DNA of 64,000 nucleotides from Microcebus murinus (GCF_040939455.1 NC_134109.1:67558501-67622500), one strand, 5' to 3'. Counted from the first letter of the stretch, positions 30,847 to 43,312 are shown. Numbers and translations are program-made. Notes: generated from the sequence alone by a model not told the origin.

Positions 30847-32724
30847 AGATTTTAGTTACAAAGGAACTAACCCAAGGAGGTAAACCAGAGTAAGGAAGGG
30901 CCTTAAGACTACACTTACTAAGGAAATGTCAAAGGGCTTAAAGACATTTTAACCCAAGGAGAATGTGATTACTGTCTTCAAATATTTTAATGGCTTACAT
31001 GTAACACAGTTATTAGACTAGTTCCATCTGGCTTCCAAGGGAGATATTAGAATTGTTGAATAAAAAATAAAAAGATTTTGGTTAATACAAAAAGGAATCT
31101 TCTTATAGTCCAAAGTATACAAAAATTAAATGGACTGCCCCACAGCAGGCTTTCAATCCTTGACTGGATGTCCATGTGGGGATGTTGTAAAATCCATTCA
31201 TTCTGTGGTATCTGGACTGTGTAAACAAAAAAACAACAAAGCAAAATCTTCAAACAACTAAAAGTTTACCATTCTAGGGTAGATAAAAGAATGCCAGGAG
31301 ACTGAAGCTCAATTTCCTCCCTTTCCAATTTGCCCAAATCATTTATTCTCTCTCTACCTCTATTTTCCTGTCTATGAAATGAAGGTAATTCTATTTGCCA
31401 TCTCAGGCCAGATGGGGAAGTCTGTAATGAGTTTGGAGCCTAGAGGATTCTTCACTATAAATTCTCCATGTGTTTCTTTTGCTGTTTTTTTAGAAAGAAA
31501 TACAAGGTTTTCTGCTTGAATAAGAATCAAGTTCAAAAGTTTGGGAGAGTGCCCTCAGATTATTTCTTTTTCTCTTTCAATAATAAAAATTGGATGTGAT
31601 TTGGGCCAATCAGTCTCCTTGATAAGACAAACACCAATACAGCTGCTGGATGTTCCCAAGGCTTCACATGAATTGTGTTCTGCTAACCCAGAAACTCCAG
31701 GTTTTACTTAAACACATTGGACTGGTACCAGCTCATCCATCATGCCAACCTCCAAACAAACGAAGGCCCACCTGCTGAGGCAGAGCTGAACAGGAGCAAC
31801 AAATGGAGGACTAAGACCAATTCCAAACTGTACTCTGAATACATTTCAAATATCCCAGTTTTTAACAATATTTCTCAGATCTTTTCACTTCTAGACCTAT
31901 GTACTGTGTTAATTTTGTAAAGTTTGATAGACTCCAAGAAGGAAAATAATCATAATGTGTAATCACAGGAGAAGGCTGTCGGAATACAATGAAAATAAAT
32001 ACCACACTTTCTCAAAGATACAGAAATCATGCATCTTAGTGAAGTTCTTAAATAGCTCCATAATGTTTCTGCCAAGGGACATAACTCATAGCAGGCGTTT
32101 GTTGTGTGAGTGTGGATTTACAATTTTAGCTGAATTATATCATTGACATCACCGATTCGGGGTATAAATATCAGCTATTTTCTCAGCATTAGATTTTTTG
32201 TTATTTCCTCTATATTCTTCATGTTTATTTTAACTTGGATAAGAGGCACAATTGATATGCTTAGTATCTAATCAAACATACAAAAGGATCTCCCAGTTCT
32301 GTTGGTTTAGCTATGGCATCATCCACGCATCCAAGGCACCCATGTAACTGAGGACACAACAGGAATAATAAATGTAAAATAATGGCTCTTATGCACGGAA
32401 AGAGAGACAAGACTTATCTTCTCTGTTGGTAAGAAACATTACTATTGGATCTTCAGATTTCACATAAAGTCACACACATCCCAGAGCCATTTGCACACCA
32501 GCATCCTGATAGAAATAAAAAGCCAAATCATCCAACAATTTCATGATATTCAGTATTATGTAGATAGAATGTTTTCATTTTCAAATTACTTTTATTTTTC
32601 TTTATCACATTTAGTTTCAGTTATGGACTAGAGGAAAATGTTATAAATTCCAACCCGATACTTGGAAACTGTTCTCTACGCATTTGGTCAGTATAGATCA
32701 GTAAAAAGGAAGGTGATTAGGGAT
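30843..32724. other. Unassigned stretch
   Basis: About 1.9 kb without a recognised element. Short frames only. Confidence 0.5.
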
Positions 32725-32937
32725 CAGAAAACATTTTCAGTAAACGGTCAAAGAGCAAATATTTTAGGCTTTGTGAGACATATAGTCTCTGAGTTTCTGT
32801 TACAACTATTCAACTCTGCCACTGAAAGTAACCATAGACAATACATGAAGAATGAGGTTGGTTGTGTTCATAAAACATTCGTAAAAACAGGTGGTAGTCT
32901 AATCTTACTGGCTATAGTTTGCCAACCCCTAGTGTAG
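32725..32937 (+). mobile_element. hAT-type non-autonomous DNA transposon
   Basis: Same family as 13745-13965 but better preserved: 'caaatattttaggctttgtg', 'acaactattcaactctgcca', 'ccatagacaatacatgaaga', 'gtaaaaacaggtggtagtct' and the right end 'gtttgccaacccctagtg'. The 91-codon frame at 32662-32937 lies almost entirely in this non-coding element. Confidence 0.85.
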
Positions 32938-33529
32938 ATAATGAAGGTGGCTATATCAAATATTTAGAACTAAATGGAACACAAGTGAATCTGATGCTTC
33001 AGGTAGTTCTAGTGGTATATTCTCCAGTTTTGTACATAATACAGCAGAATATCCAAGTGATTAAAGGATTTTCCCACAACTAGACAGAAATAAACAGCTT
33101 TCTAATATGTTTAAACAATGACAAATTTATCTAACTGGACCAAATTGAATATCCTGATTTCTGCCAAATATCCACATAATAATCAATAAAAATAGATCAA
33201 GACAAAGTGGATTTTTGTCTCAACAGGTTTGAATTGGTCAGACTAAGGGCAAAGATTGTCATTAACAAGCTACAAATTTTGAATTGACCCATCGCAATTC
33301 TTTGTGAGCTATTCGAATAAATTTTGCATTATGAAAGCTCAATTTACAGATTTATCTCTAGAGATACGGTTTGCAATTTTTGATAGCAAAAAAAGAGAAA
33401 TTGTAAAATCGATCCAAAAATAGTTGAGCAACAAATCTGTAGCCAGTACACCAAGTGCTAAAAGACATGGAAGCTGTGATCTCTGGGAAAGCTTATATTC
33501 TACTTGGAATAGAATGTAGTTCATTTCAA

Positions 33530-33615
33530 CACATTTATTCAACAATTATTATATGGGAGGCAAAAACCCTTAAAGATACAGTCCACCTTTGAGAAGTCCA
33601 CAGACTAGCCTGGGG
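33530..33615 (-). repeat. L2 LINE 3' end fragment, reverse orientation
   Basis: 'acacatttattcaacaatta' followed by a 'gatacagtccacctttgaga' segment fits the reverse L2 tail. Confidence 0.5.
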
Positions 33616-33652
33616 TCTGAAACAGAGCATGTCAATGTTTGTACTCCCTTCC

Positions 33653-33686
33653 CTGCATGTCTCCCTTCTCTGCATGTCTCCCTTCA
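33653..33686. repeat. 17-bp tandem duplication
   Basis: Two adjacent copies of CTGCATGTCTCCCTTC plus one base, differing only in the last base. Confidence 0.9.
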
Positions 33687-34384
33687 CACAACATACTCTT
33701 CATCGTGCCGATTTCTTGCTCGTGCTCTTCTCTTTCTGTAGATCAGTTTCTCCCACTAATGTACTATTATACATAAGTTGACAGAGAAGGAGCACTTGCA
33801 AAATTTTTATGTAAGAATTCTTGGATAATTTGAAGAGTTGAGATTCTCCAGGCAAAGATGAGGAACACTGCACTACTGAAAAAGGAAAATACATGAGTGA
33901 GGAAAGCCTAACATGAAACATCCTGTTATGCACCATACGCTACAAGCAGAATAGGCAAGGATGGAAACTGTAAAAGATTGGACAGGAGAGTTGGAAGAAT
34001 AAGGTCACAGAAGGTCTTGCATTCTTGAGCATAATTACCACAGTGGACATTTACAAGCAGTTTAAGCTTTAAAAATCTGTATCCATTTGACATACGACTT
34101 GTTTGTACCAGCCCCCAACACCAAAACCACTATATCCACATAAATATCCTGATGTGTCCCTTGGCTTGGAGAATGCAGAAGAGTAACTTGAAAGAACTAA
34201 AGGGTTTTTAATCAAGTTGTTGGTGATTTAGTGTTTTATATAAAGTCCTAATCCTCTTTTCTCCTCAAAATCTTTAATAAAACTTATATTATTGATACTG
34301 TTTTCTGAAGTTAAATATTTTTTCTGAAGATTTCATGATGTAGAGTTTGTCTTCAAGGGCGGAGGTTCTCCATGGCCTGGTCAT

Positions 34385-34680
34385 GTATTGGTTATATTAA
34401 GTACTTCCTGTTTGTCAGAAACTGCGCTCAGTGCTTCAGATAGAAAGATGAATTCTAGGTGAGGAGATAAACATGAGCAAATAATTACAGCACTGTTGTA
34501 AGTATTAAAAAAAAAAAAACAGGCTTATAACAAGTGAGATGGAAGCACAGAGGGGAGAATGATTAATTTTACAAAGAGAGGTCCTGAGAAGGCTTTCCAA
34601 AGGAAGTAATATTTGAACTGACCTTTGAAACATAATTAAGAGCTTACTAAAATAAGAAGTTAGGAAAGTTATTTAAAAGA
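34385..34680 (-). repeat. L2 LINE 3' part, reverse orientation
   Basis: 'agaaactgcgctcagtgctt', 'aacatgagcaaataattaca', 'cctgagaaggctttccaaag' and 'gaagtaatatttgaactgac' match the reverse L2 tail and C-terminal region. An A13 run at about 34508-34520 lies inside it. Confidence 0.75.
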
Positions 34681-36899
34681 AAAATACATAGAGAAAACAC
34701 TGTGTTTTAGAAAATTATGCATAGATTTGTGGTTGAAACACAAGTTGTTTGAAGCTGATGAGGCAAAAGCTAAATCATGAAGTCACAGAGAAGAAGAACT
34801 GCTGGTTTGAAGATCTAGAAGAAGAAACAGGAATGATGGGGATTAATAAATATGACTTGAAGAATGAGTAACACTGACTACCATAAACACATCACTCAAG
34901 AGGGTTCTAAACATGTCTTCGATCACTTCTACATCCTTCAGTAACTGATCAGTACTGAGAATAAGACAGGTATGCACATGCAACTTAATGTATTGATTAA
35001 TTGCCACAAATACCACAAGAAATCTTTCATCTTCAGATAGTCCTCAAACCACCTAGCCACTAATGTGTAGAAGAAAATATACTCAAAAACGGTCTCCAGT
35101 AAGGAAGAATGCTGAAGGAATGCTGTAGAGTTGGAAAAATCTTGAGATATATACACACATATACACACAAACACATAAACATGTTTTTACTTATTAATAT
35201 ATCAGTGCTATGTATATCACTGCTATTAATAAAAGCTGATATATATCATATGTAACATAATATATAAGAGCCTTCTAAATCTTTGAAACATACTTTGAGC
35301 ATTCTTCCATACTGATGACTATTTTGGAAGATAGACATTAGTTTTTGTTTATATCAGTGATAAATATATATGTGCATATATATGTATCAGTTTTTAAAAC
35401 ATGCATTCTAGAATATCAAAGGTCACATATTCCACACATACTTACAATTTTAAAGCATGACAAAGTCAAATCATGCAGGCCACTGAATATATATATCCTG
35501 GACTAAAAATTTATTTAGAAAATATTTATTAGGTATTTACTATGTAAAAGGCAAAAATTATGCAATACTCTGTTTATTGGCATATGAAAAATTCATGAAA
35601 TGAAAAAAGTTATAAAAATTTTAAAATATTCTATTATTTATGTATATTTTATATGTATGTGTTCACATACATTGAGACAAACTTTGGTTCCGTATAGATC
35701 TTTGTGTCTACTCTTTTAATGCTATGTAGCTAAAAATCATTTTTTAAATAAAATCAATAGGAAAACTAAAAATTGAGCATTTTTTAGCTTTTTAATGTGC
35801 TTTCTAAGTGCATAAGTCTCAAAACTTCAGCAACATAAGAGACAAAATCTTAACATGAAATGTCTCTACACTCAGTGCATAGGACATGTTTTTTCTTAAG
35901 AAGTATAGATATTTTAATAACTTCCTCCATGCAACGAAATTGGTCCACTTTTTTTTTTTTAATAGTCTATGGCCAGCCTTCCAGACTCCATATTGAAATG
36001 GTGGAAGTTTGTATTCTAGGGGAAAAAAAAAAAAAAAAAAAAAAATCAATCTCTACTATACTGGCTGTTATCTCAGCTTCAAATCCCATTTCAGTTTATC
36101 CATTTTAATCGAAACATTTATATTGTTTATCTTTGCCAAAAAGGTTTATAATCCCTCTCATTGAGATTTTTAATAGATATTGCCAGTCTTAGAGCAAAAA
36201 CCACTAAGAAGCCATTTAAAATAACTACCATGTCACCCTCATAGGTTGTGCTAGATGGAAGGAAAGACATTAGAACATGATATTAAGAAACAAGACAATT
36301 TCAACTCTTAATAATGGTTTTGCTATTATTTTAACTTAACATCTTTTGTTAAAAACCATATTAAATATCTTCAATTTAGTAAAAAAGGGCTATATGATAT
36401 GGAACAACAATATTAAAAAGTATCAGATGTGTTTTATATGTTTACAGTATTCATGTTCGTTATGGTTCAGATTAACACAATATCTAAACCCTTTTCTGCT
36501 AATATTAGTGTCAGTCTTGTCATTTTTGTCTACAACAGCCTGAAGAAACTTTGTAGAATTAGAGGACCAAGGGCAGTAAACATGATGAAGAATAATAATC
36601 TTCAGGAAAAACTACAAGATATGTCACATGCACATAAATCCACCAGAAAAAGAAAACTATCTGAAAATTGAAAATCTCTTGGGAGATTTTATAAGGCTGA
36701 AAAATCTTTTAAATCAGTATTAAGCCATTTATTTCATTGAGGTACCCTAATAGTATAATAAATTCCATCTCAACATATTAACTAATCTGTAATTAACCTG
36801 AAAGAGCTAAATGCTACCTGAAATGGTGCCTAGAATTTGGAGATATATGGCTAAAATTAGTAATAACATTAAATTTTATTCTTTAAGCTTATAGTGTTT
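34681..36899. other. AT-rich stretch, mostly unassigned
   Basis: A probable short L2 piece in reverse orientation lies at about 35515-35590 ('aaaatatttattaggtattt'). Otherwise it holds AT-rich DNA with TA/CA-rich simple sequence (35150-35260 and 35360-35395). No gene is supported. Confidence 0.5.
35949..36044. repeat. T12 and A23 tracts facing each other across ~60 bases
   Basis: A T run at 35949-35960 and an A run of about 23 (36022-36044) are separated by about 60 bases of ordinary sequence. Together they form an inverted repeat able to fold into a simple hairpin. I recognise no retroposon between them. Confidence 0.8.
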
Positions 36900-37160
36900 T
36901 ACCTTCTTTATATATAGCTAGATAGATAAAAGATATATTTCAACTTTTAACTGCCTTGTCATTATTTTAACCCAAGGTGTATCTATATTGACAGTGATAT
37001 ATAGTATAAATATCTATGGATATATCTCTCTATAGAGAGATTGCTAGATATATAGATATAGATAGATACAGCTATCTACATATATAGACCTACATCTCTA
37101 TAGAGATCTAGATATATCTATAAATATTAGTATATATCTAAATATGAATATAGACATCAA
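36900..37160. repeat. Degenerate (TAGA/TATC)n microsatellite with perfect palindromes
   Basis: AT-rich sequence made largely of TAGA, TATC and TATA units. It includes the 18-base perfect palindrome ATCTCTCTATAGAGAGAT (37024-37041) and the 14-base ATCTCTATAGAGAT (37094-37107). Confidence 0.85.
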
Positions 37161-38309
37161 TATTGAGAGAGACAGAACATGTGCAAACAAGCGTTTCCTT
37201 CATCTGGCCCTAAAAGCCTGTACCTCAGCCCAACTTTTTAGTAAAGAATGTTAGTGTGAGATTAACCACACATGCTACATTGGACCTAATGCAAATGTTC
37301 CTCTTGCCATATTTCTACTTACTCCTATCACTAGGCTCTATATCCACAGCTTTGTCATTTATTTGTGGAATCTTTTATGCATAATCTGTTTTTCTCAATT
37401 TTATAAAAGGTATAAAACATAAGTAAAGCCAATATCCTCAAAAGAGATTAGACGATGTTTTGCTAATGTAAAAGGTATAGCATTGGGAAACTGGCATCAC
37501 AGAGTCAGTAAAAGGAGCCAGTGTTAGAGAATGTGTTGGTGGCACTTGAGGAAGGAAGGAGGGTGTAACTTAATGAAAACAATTTTTCCTCTAATATGAT
37601 GATGTCAACAGCAGACACTTGGTGGTCAGGGCATGCTAATCCATGTACACCTTTTTACGCTAGTAGCGGCCCACATTTAGTTAGCCTGACCTAAATAAAG
37701 GCTTGGAATGTTTTCCACTACTCTGCTCATTTAGATTTGCAAAGCTAGCCAGTTCTCCAAGAGCTGACATTTTCTCTCAAGTTCTGTTCTTCAGGTGCAC
37801 TGCCACCACCTGAAGGGGAAGTGAACGGGGGTGATGCCTCTGCTGTAATATTTACAACAACAGTGAAAAAAAAATTGTGAAAGGAAATGATAAATTATCT
37901 AGTCCCCAGTAGTTTCCAGGAATTATTTTTGTTTAGGTACAGAATCATTTCAATAAAGAAAAGTTTATTCAGAAGACCAATTAAATCAGATAAAGGTAGA
38001 ACTATCCTGGTGAACCAAAGGTACCAATTTCTTTCCCCAGGTAGCCCCAGATCAGGGCATGCAACAGCACAGTGTAAGCATCACAGACAACAGAGCTCCT
38101 GCCTCATGGCCAGAGCTCACCAAATAGCTGACATGGCCTATCTCTTTATTTACTAGATAGAGGAGGTCCTTGCTAAGGTCCTTAGAAGAAGCAACTTCTC
38201 CAAGACCACAGAGGCGGTGACAGAGCTGTGAATCCATAAAATCATGTTTGTTTTCAAAACATAGAAACTTCATTTTTATAGTAATTTCTTTGACTTTGTT
38301 TCATTTGAC
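37161..38309. other. Unassigned stretch with an E-box inverted repeat
   Basis: No transposon recognised in about 1.1 kb. An 89-codon frame at 37887-38156 has no known product. The inverted repeat at 37789-37815 is listed separately. Confidence 0.5.
37789..37815. promoter_or_regulatory. Perfect 9-bp inverted repeat containing two CACCTG E-boxes
   Basis: CTTCAGGTG and CACCTGAAG are separated by nine bases. Each arm contains the E-box CAGGTG/CACCTG, the core bound by ZEB and Snail repressors and some bHLH factors. Paired CACCTG sites are the known binding arrangement of two-finger-cluster ZEB proteins. Binding here is inference. Confidence 0.4.
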
Positions 38310-38480
38310 TATTACAATAACTTTGTGGCCCAGATAAAGCAGATTTTTTTCTTTCTTATCTCAGGGTTATTCATGAGAAACTGGGGCTCAAGGAGAGAAA
38401 GGATTTGCCCAAAGCAAACTTTCTTATAGGGGGCAGAAGTGGATTTAGAATACAGGATCTTGGTGCGTTGTTCAAAGTTT
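38310..38480 (-). repeat. MIR SINE, reverse orientation
   Basis: Reverse MIR words: 'attacaataactttgtggcc', 'tgagaaactggggctcaagg', 'aggatttgcccaaagcaaac' and 'ggcagaagtggatttagaat'. Confidence 0.75.
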
Positions 38481-39905
38481 TATCTACTGTGTGATATCAT
38501 TATGTAGAAAATATTCCCATAAGTGTCAAATAACTATGGCCAACCAGATTCCATATGCTTTTTAGCTAAGTTATGCCTTCAAAATAAAAATAAGAGTAAT
38601 TAATATTAACAATTAAATATTAATATTAAGGAGTAATATGGTTAAATGATACATAACAATGTAAAGAGGCAGACTGGATATCTCACTAATTCTCAATCAA
38701 TTGTGGCTTCGTTCAAAATAAATAGTTTTCTAATGTACCTTAAATCTTTTTTAGCTTATATGGAATTTATTCAAACATCTAGGGCCTTAAACAACTTTGT
38801 CAAGTGGTCAAACTTCCATAGTTATCCAAAGCTCCTGGTTTTCATTTGCCTTAACTAAGGAGAGAAACAAAACTCCCAAGTTAGAATTAATCTTAGTTGT
38901 CATCAATCCACAACCCCTAGAAAGGACCTGGGCAATGTTGTTGGTGATTAGAGAACCCCGATTTCACTGCAGCCTGCTCCATGCTCTCTCTGCCCTACTT
39001 CTACACCTCTCTGTTCTCACCTAATTTGATATGAACCCTGAATGTGGCTTCCTGAGTTCTTGGACTTGAAGTCCAAATAACTCTCTTCACAGTGGTGAAT
39101 ATAAGCCACCAATCTCTCCATCCTTTAGAATCTAAAATCATTCTCCTGGGTGTGCAGCTCATCTTTCAGAGATATAAACTTTTCTTTCATACAGCTTGAC
39201 AGAAACAAGTGGGAAAAGATTATGGCCACACCATACATCTGATTCTCCATAAACGCATGTATGTGTTTTCTCAATTAGAGGGGAGTATATTTTCTATTTT
39301 CAAGGAGAAAGATTCTCCCCTCCCCTTAGGTTTCTAGCTGCTAGATGCTTGCTGATTAATTTAAATCTACACACAACTGGTTTCCTTATTAATGATTCTG
39401 CCAGGTTTCTAGAACATAGCAGGATTAACCTGCTGTAAATACAGACTGTTCTTTTTTAAAGGGGCCATCGTCTTATAATAAGAACGTGAGAGTATATATA
39501 GCATAACAATACTATTGTTTGTTCATGGGGAATACCACAAGTTATCTCCTAAGAACTTTAAAATATACTTTTGCCCGCTGATAGTTAAAGCAGCAAAATT
39601 CCTATACATGATTATGGTCAACCATCTATAGAACCAACCCAAAGATTCTCTAAGCTTGTAGCAGTGAAGGAAGGAACATCAAAAACTCCAACTAAAGTGA
39701 TTGGAGAGAATCTCAAAGAGGTAAGGTAAGGCTCAAGTGAGACTGTAATTTAGTTAAGCACAAAACTAAGAAATTCCATTAAACCACAGTGGAAGATCAC
39801 ATGGATAGCAGGAGGTTTATAAGTATAACAGAAGTTAAAAGGAGAGATTCAGGAACAAACATTAATTGTTCTCATCCAAGTATTATCTGAGAGAGACAAG
39901 AATTT
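38481..39905. other. Low-repeat stretch
   Basis: No interspersed repeat seen. Positions 39345-39440 are dense in homeodomain-type TAAT/ATTA words and are noted under findings. No coding frame is supported. Confidence 0.5.
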
Positions 39906-40203
39906 GGCCTGGGTGCAGTGGCTCATGCCTATAATCCTAGTACTTTGGGAGGCCGAGGTGAGATGATTGCTTGAGACCTGGAGTTAGAAGCCAGCCTGGG
40001 TGACATAGTAAGAGCCTTTCTCTACAAAAAATTAAAAAATTAGCTGGGTGCCTACCTATAGTCCTAGCCATCAGGGAGACTGAGGCAGAAAGATCCCTTG
40101 CAGCCCCACATTTCAAAGCTGCAGTGAGCTACGATCACATCAGTGCACTCCAGCCCTGGCAACAAGGTGAGACCCTATCTCAAAAAAAAAAAAAAAAAAA
40201 AAA
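39906..40203 (+). mobile_element. Alu SINE, AluJ-like, complete
   Basis: Both 7SL-derived arms are present. It starts GGCCTGGGTGCAGTGGCTCA; the linker contains 'ctacaaaaaattaaaaaatt'; the right arm ends in 'gagaccctatctc' and a poly(A) of about 22. The old J-type diagnostic look agrees with a copy predating the lemur-specific families. I could not fix a target duplication. Confidence 0.92.
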
Positions 40204-40619
40204 GTTTCTAAGACCCACTTCATGCTGGATGAGAGAGGACCCAAAGCCTCCTTAACATTCTTACATCATCAAACTCACATTGGATGCAATTTACGACTCA
40301 CTGCACCACCACTTCCCATATAGCTTGCTTCGAGGAAGATGACAGGTGGGTTACTTTGAAGCAAATGATCATCACTTGGCATCGTGTGTGGACATGCATG
40401 TAGGTGTGCACAAATCTGGTTAATATGAGTTACCTTCAGATCTACTCCCACGTATATCCTTTGTTCAATGTTGAAGGCCTGCGGATGTGAACCCAGAACT
40501 TGGAACCCCACAGACATCTGAATGAGAGACTGGTTGTCATTTCCTATGCAAAAAAAAAAAAAAGATTTGCTTTTTTACATTATACACCTTCTATGAACCA
40601 CCACAAAAGGTAAAAACTC

Positions 40620-40692
40620 GATGTTCTCACCTCAAAGAGAATTAAATGGGAACAGTGTCTGGCTCACAGAGAGTGCTCAATAACTTAGTTAT
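40620..40692 (+). repeat. MIR SINE 3' fragment
   Basis: 'gaattaaatgggaacagtgt' and 'ctggctcacagagagtgctc' fit the 3' third of MIR. Confidence 0.55.
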
Positions 40693-41003
40693 TACTTTAT
40701 ACAAGGCCTCCTCTGTTACATCTTACATGGCATGAGAACCTGAAAAAACATTCTATGTAATTGATATTGGAGTTTCTGAGACTTCAAATAAATGGCATTT
40801 GGATGACATACATTACGACAAGAAAAAAATGTTCTGACTTTCCTAATGTCATCTGACAGCCACAAATAAAGCCGAAAAACTACAAGTCTCTGTAGATACA
40901 CAATCCAAGTGACCATCTCTAGGCTTTATAAAAGGTAGGCTAGTAACCTACAAAGATGGAATGGAGACTGCCCAGCCTCAAAGAGCTTATGATACACAGT
41001 GAG

Positions 41004-41005
<2 letters not shown>

Positions 41006-41044
<39 letters not shown>
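41006..41044. repeat. (AC)n microsatellite
   Basis: About 19 uninterrupted AC units, a likely polymorphic marker with Z-DNA potential. Confidence 0.98.
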
Positions 41045-41046
<2 letters not shown>

Positions 41047-42794
41047 TGACTCTTTATCCTCTATGATCTCTATATGAAGATTTCTGTCATGAAGGGTATT
41101 GCAAAGAATTGTGGATTACATCTTTTAAAGAGACAGTAAATAAAATCAGGTTTTATGACATGCATGCATGTGGAGTCTAATGCAATAAGTAAACGTCCCA
41201 GTAACTGAAAGAAACGGAGAGGAAAGATAAGGCAAGGAAATTTAATATTTTTTAAAAGGAAGGGAAAAGATGAGAAATTAAATATTTCCCCTTGGTTGCT
41301 AGGTGTTTTCTGTTGCTATTCTGAAACTGAAAACACCAACCAAAGAAACTGCAGACTATAAAATGCTACATGGATAGCAGGTCTGGGAGCTGTCCAGCTC
41401 TCTGCTCCCAACAATATACTGAGCAATCCTAAGAGCTGAATCCAGAGTGTAGCCAAGTCTTGTCTCCATGGCAAGATTGAAGTTCAATTCCAGGAATCAG
41501 GTTTGGCCTTCCTTCTAGTACATTAACATGACTCCAATAAGAACTATAGCCTGTCAGCAGGACAAACACAAAGACCAGCATGACTATAGTAACTTCCAGC
41601 AAACTAAAGCTGCCCAGGAAAGAATATTTTGGACATTGTAAGCAAGCTAAAAACTCAATAAAATATGAAAGGACTGAGGAGAAAAAAACAAAAGTCAGAA
41701 ACACAACATACTTTTAAAACCCCTGCATATTCACTAAGCATATATTTAAACAAAATAGTTCTAACAAGCACATTTCAATGTCCAATTTTTCTAAAGTTTA
41801 TGTGACCTATTATCATATGAATGACATAATAAGTTAAAACAAAATAAAATAAATGCAATGAGGAAGGAAACGTTAAAACAGCTGAGAAATTTTGTTTAAT
41901 GTTTGTCTGAGCAAAGTAATTGATTCTGTCTCCAAAATACTTTTCCAAATAAGAGACTTGTTTAACTTTCCAGGACTCTGTGCTGCAGAAATACTACTGT
42001 ATTCTCTGCCCCACTATCTTGGTCGTTTTAAGTAAACTAAATTCTAATGCGTTTCCACTAGAGGGCAGTAAAGAAAAAACAAACAAACAACCTTGTTCAC
42101 TGAGCACAATTGCTTCTAAAATTGAATATAAACAAATTTTATTTTCCCATTAACCTACATTACAGGTTCAGAGATTTTCACTGCTGAAAATCTTTAGACC
42201 CTACTCTTGGACTTCTCTTTAGCATCCTCACTCCCCATCAGTAAAAGCGTGACCTATAAACATATCCCAAAATGAGACAGGGGAAGCTTTTTCTGTAAAA
42301 CGAAAAACCTTCTTTTACCTTAAAAAGTGCCTGCTCTGAACATTCACAGAGGGCCTACCTGGGTCTGACATCACATCCCTGCTGGCCAAGGGGCGTGGTG
42401 GGCTCCACTGACTGTACTTCATTGTTGCAAGGACAGACTCTGTCCTTACACAGTGCTTCTGTGGCAGAAGGCCACAGGAGCACTCTAGCAAGAGCTGTGC
42501 ATTCTGAGCAGGAATCCTGCAAGGAAAGGAAGGGCAGGGATGCCATCCAGTGGTCAGCCGGCGGCCTTGCTGCCTGGGATCCTTGGCTACCACTGTGCTC
42601 TGCCTCCACCCAGAGCACCAGAACACAGAATGCAGGCTCTGAGTCTGGAAACCAGCCAGGGCTAAAATAAATTATTATTTCAATCTGAGAAAACATCAGC
42701 CTCGTAGCCTACTTTCCTAAATTGAGAGATGAGAATAAAGGTGGTATAGTTGAGCCAGGGATCTGGATGCTAACTTGAAAAGCCATGTGGTTCA
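41045..42794. other. Low-repeat stretch with GC-richer part
   Basis: No transposon recognised. Positions 42310-42660 are clearly richer in GC than the surroundings and carry overlapping frames of 91-113 codons on both strands, none of which I recognise. No splice-site pair or start context makes an exon convincing. Confidence 0.45.
42055..42068 (+). promoter_or_regulatory. CTCF core motif, full consensus match
   Basis: CCACTAGAGGGCAG fits the degenerate CTCF core CCASYAGRKGGCRS at all fourteen positions. CTCF is the zinc-finger protein that anchors chromatin loops; motif direction (plus strand here) matters for loop orientation. The site is in unique sequence and not in a recognised repeat. 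Occupancy is not shown by sequence alone. Confidence 0.6.
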
Positions 42795-42995
42795 GAGGCT
42801 GCTGAATACAGCTGCTTCTCAGAATCACCTCGGCAACTCTTTAAACACCAATTCCTGGGACCCCCCAGAACCTTCTGGGTTACAACCTCCAGGGATAAGG
42901 CTTGAGAATTTGTATTTATAAAAAGATTTCTGGGTCATTCTGATGCAGTGAGTTTGGCCTGTAGTCCAAGGACTGGCTTGTGGAAACCATTGATT
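42795..42995 (+). mobile_element. MER5-like hAT-Charlie element
   Basis: 'cttctcagaatcacctcggc', 'ccaattcctgggacccccca', 'cttgagaatttgtatttata' and 'gtccaaggactggcttgtgg' follow the MER5 layout. The inverted termini are worn. Confidence 0.75.
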
Positions 42996-43129
42996 TAATC
43001 CATTTCTTCCACCTTTAGACAGGGTTGTGCTTCAACTATCCTAGCTCTAGCAGTCTTTTCTGACTCTAAAAGCTTTAGGCATCTATTCTAGTCATCCGTT
43101 CTAGTGTCCAAAATCCCAAACCATCAGAA

Positions 43130-43312
43130 TTCTCCTTGCTGGTCTGAGTCTGAGCTCTACAACTTTAAGGACGCAACCTAACTTTCTAATATCTCAGTGT
43201 CACATATATTAATGGGGATATGACAGTATTTTGAAGATTCATTAGAAAAAGTAAAGTACTTAGAATAGTACCTGTTATTTAGTAAGCATGAAAATGCTTG
43301 TTATTAACATTA
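43130..43312 (+). repeat. MIR SINE, diverged
   Basis: 'gagctctacaactttaagga' followed by 'acgcaacctaactttctaat' and the 3' part 'acttagaatagtacctgtta' follow the MIR order. Confidence 0.6.

Noticed and set aside
30818..30900. Poly(T) as the tail of a reverse-oriented SINE
   Set aside because: The sequence to its right has no Alu, tRNA or 7SL similarity.
32662..32937. 91-codon frame as a small protein
   Set aside because: Almost all of it is the sequence of a non-coding hAT transposon.
35949..36044. Processed pseudogene or snRNA retrocopy between the T and A tracts
   Set aside because: The ~60 bases between them match no small RNA I know, and there is no target duplication.
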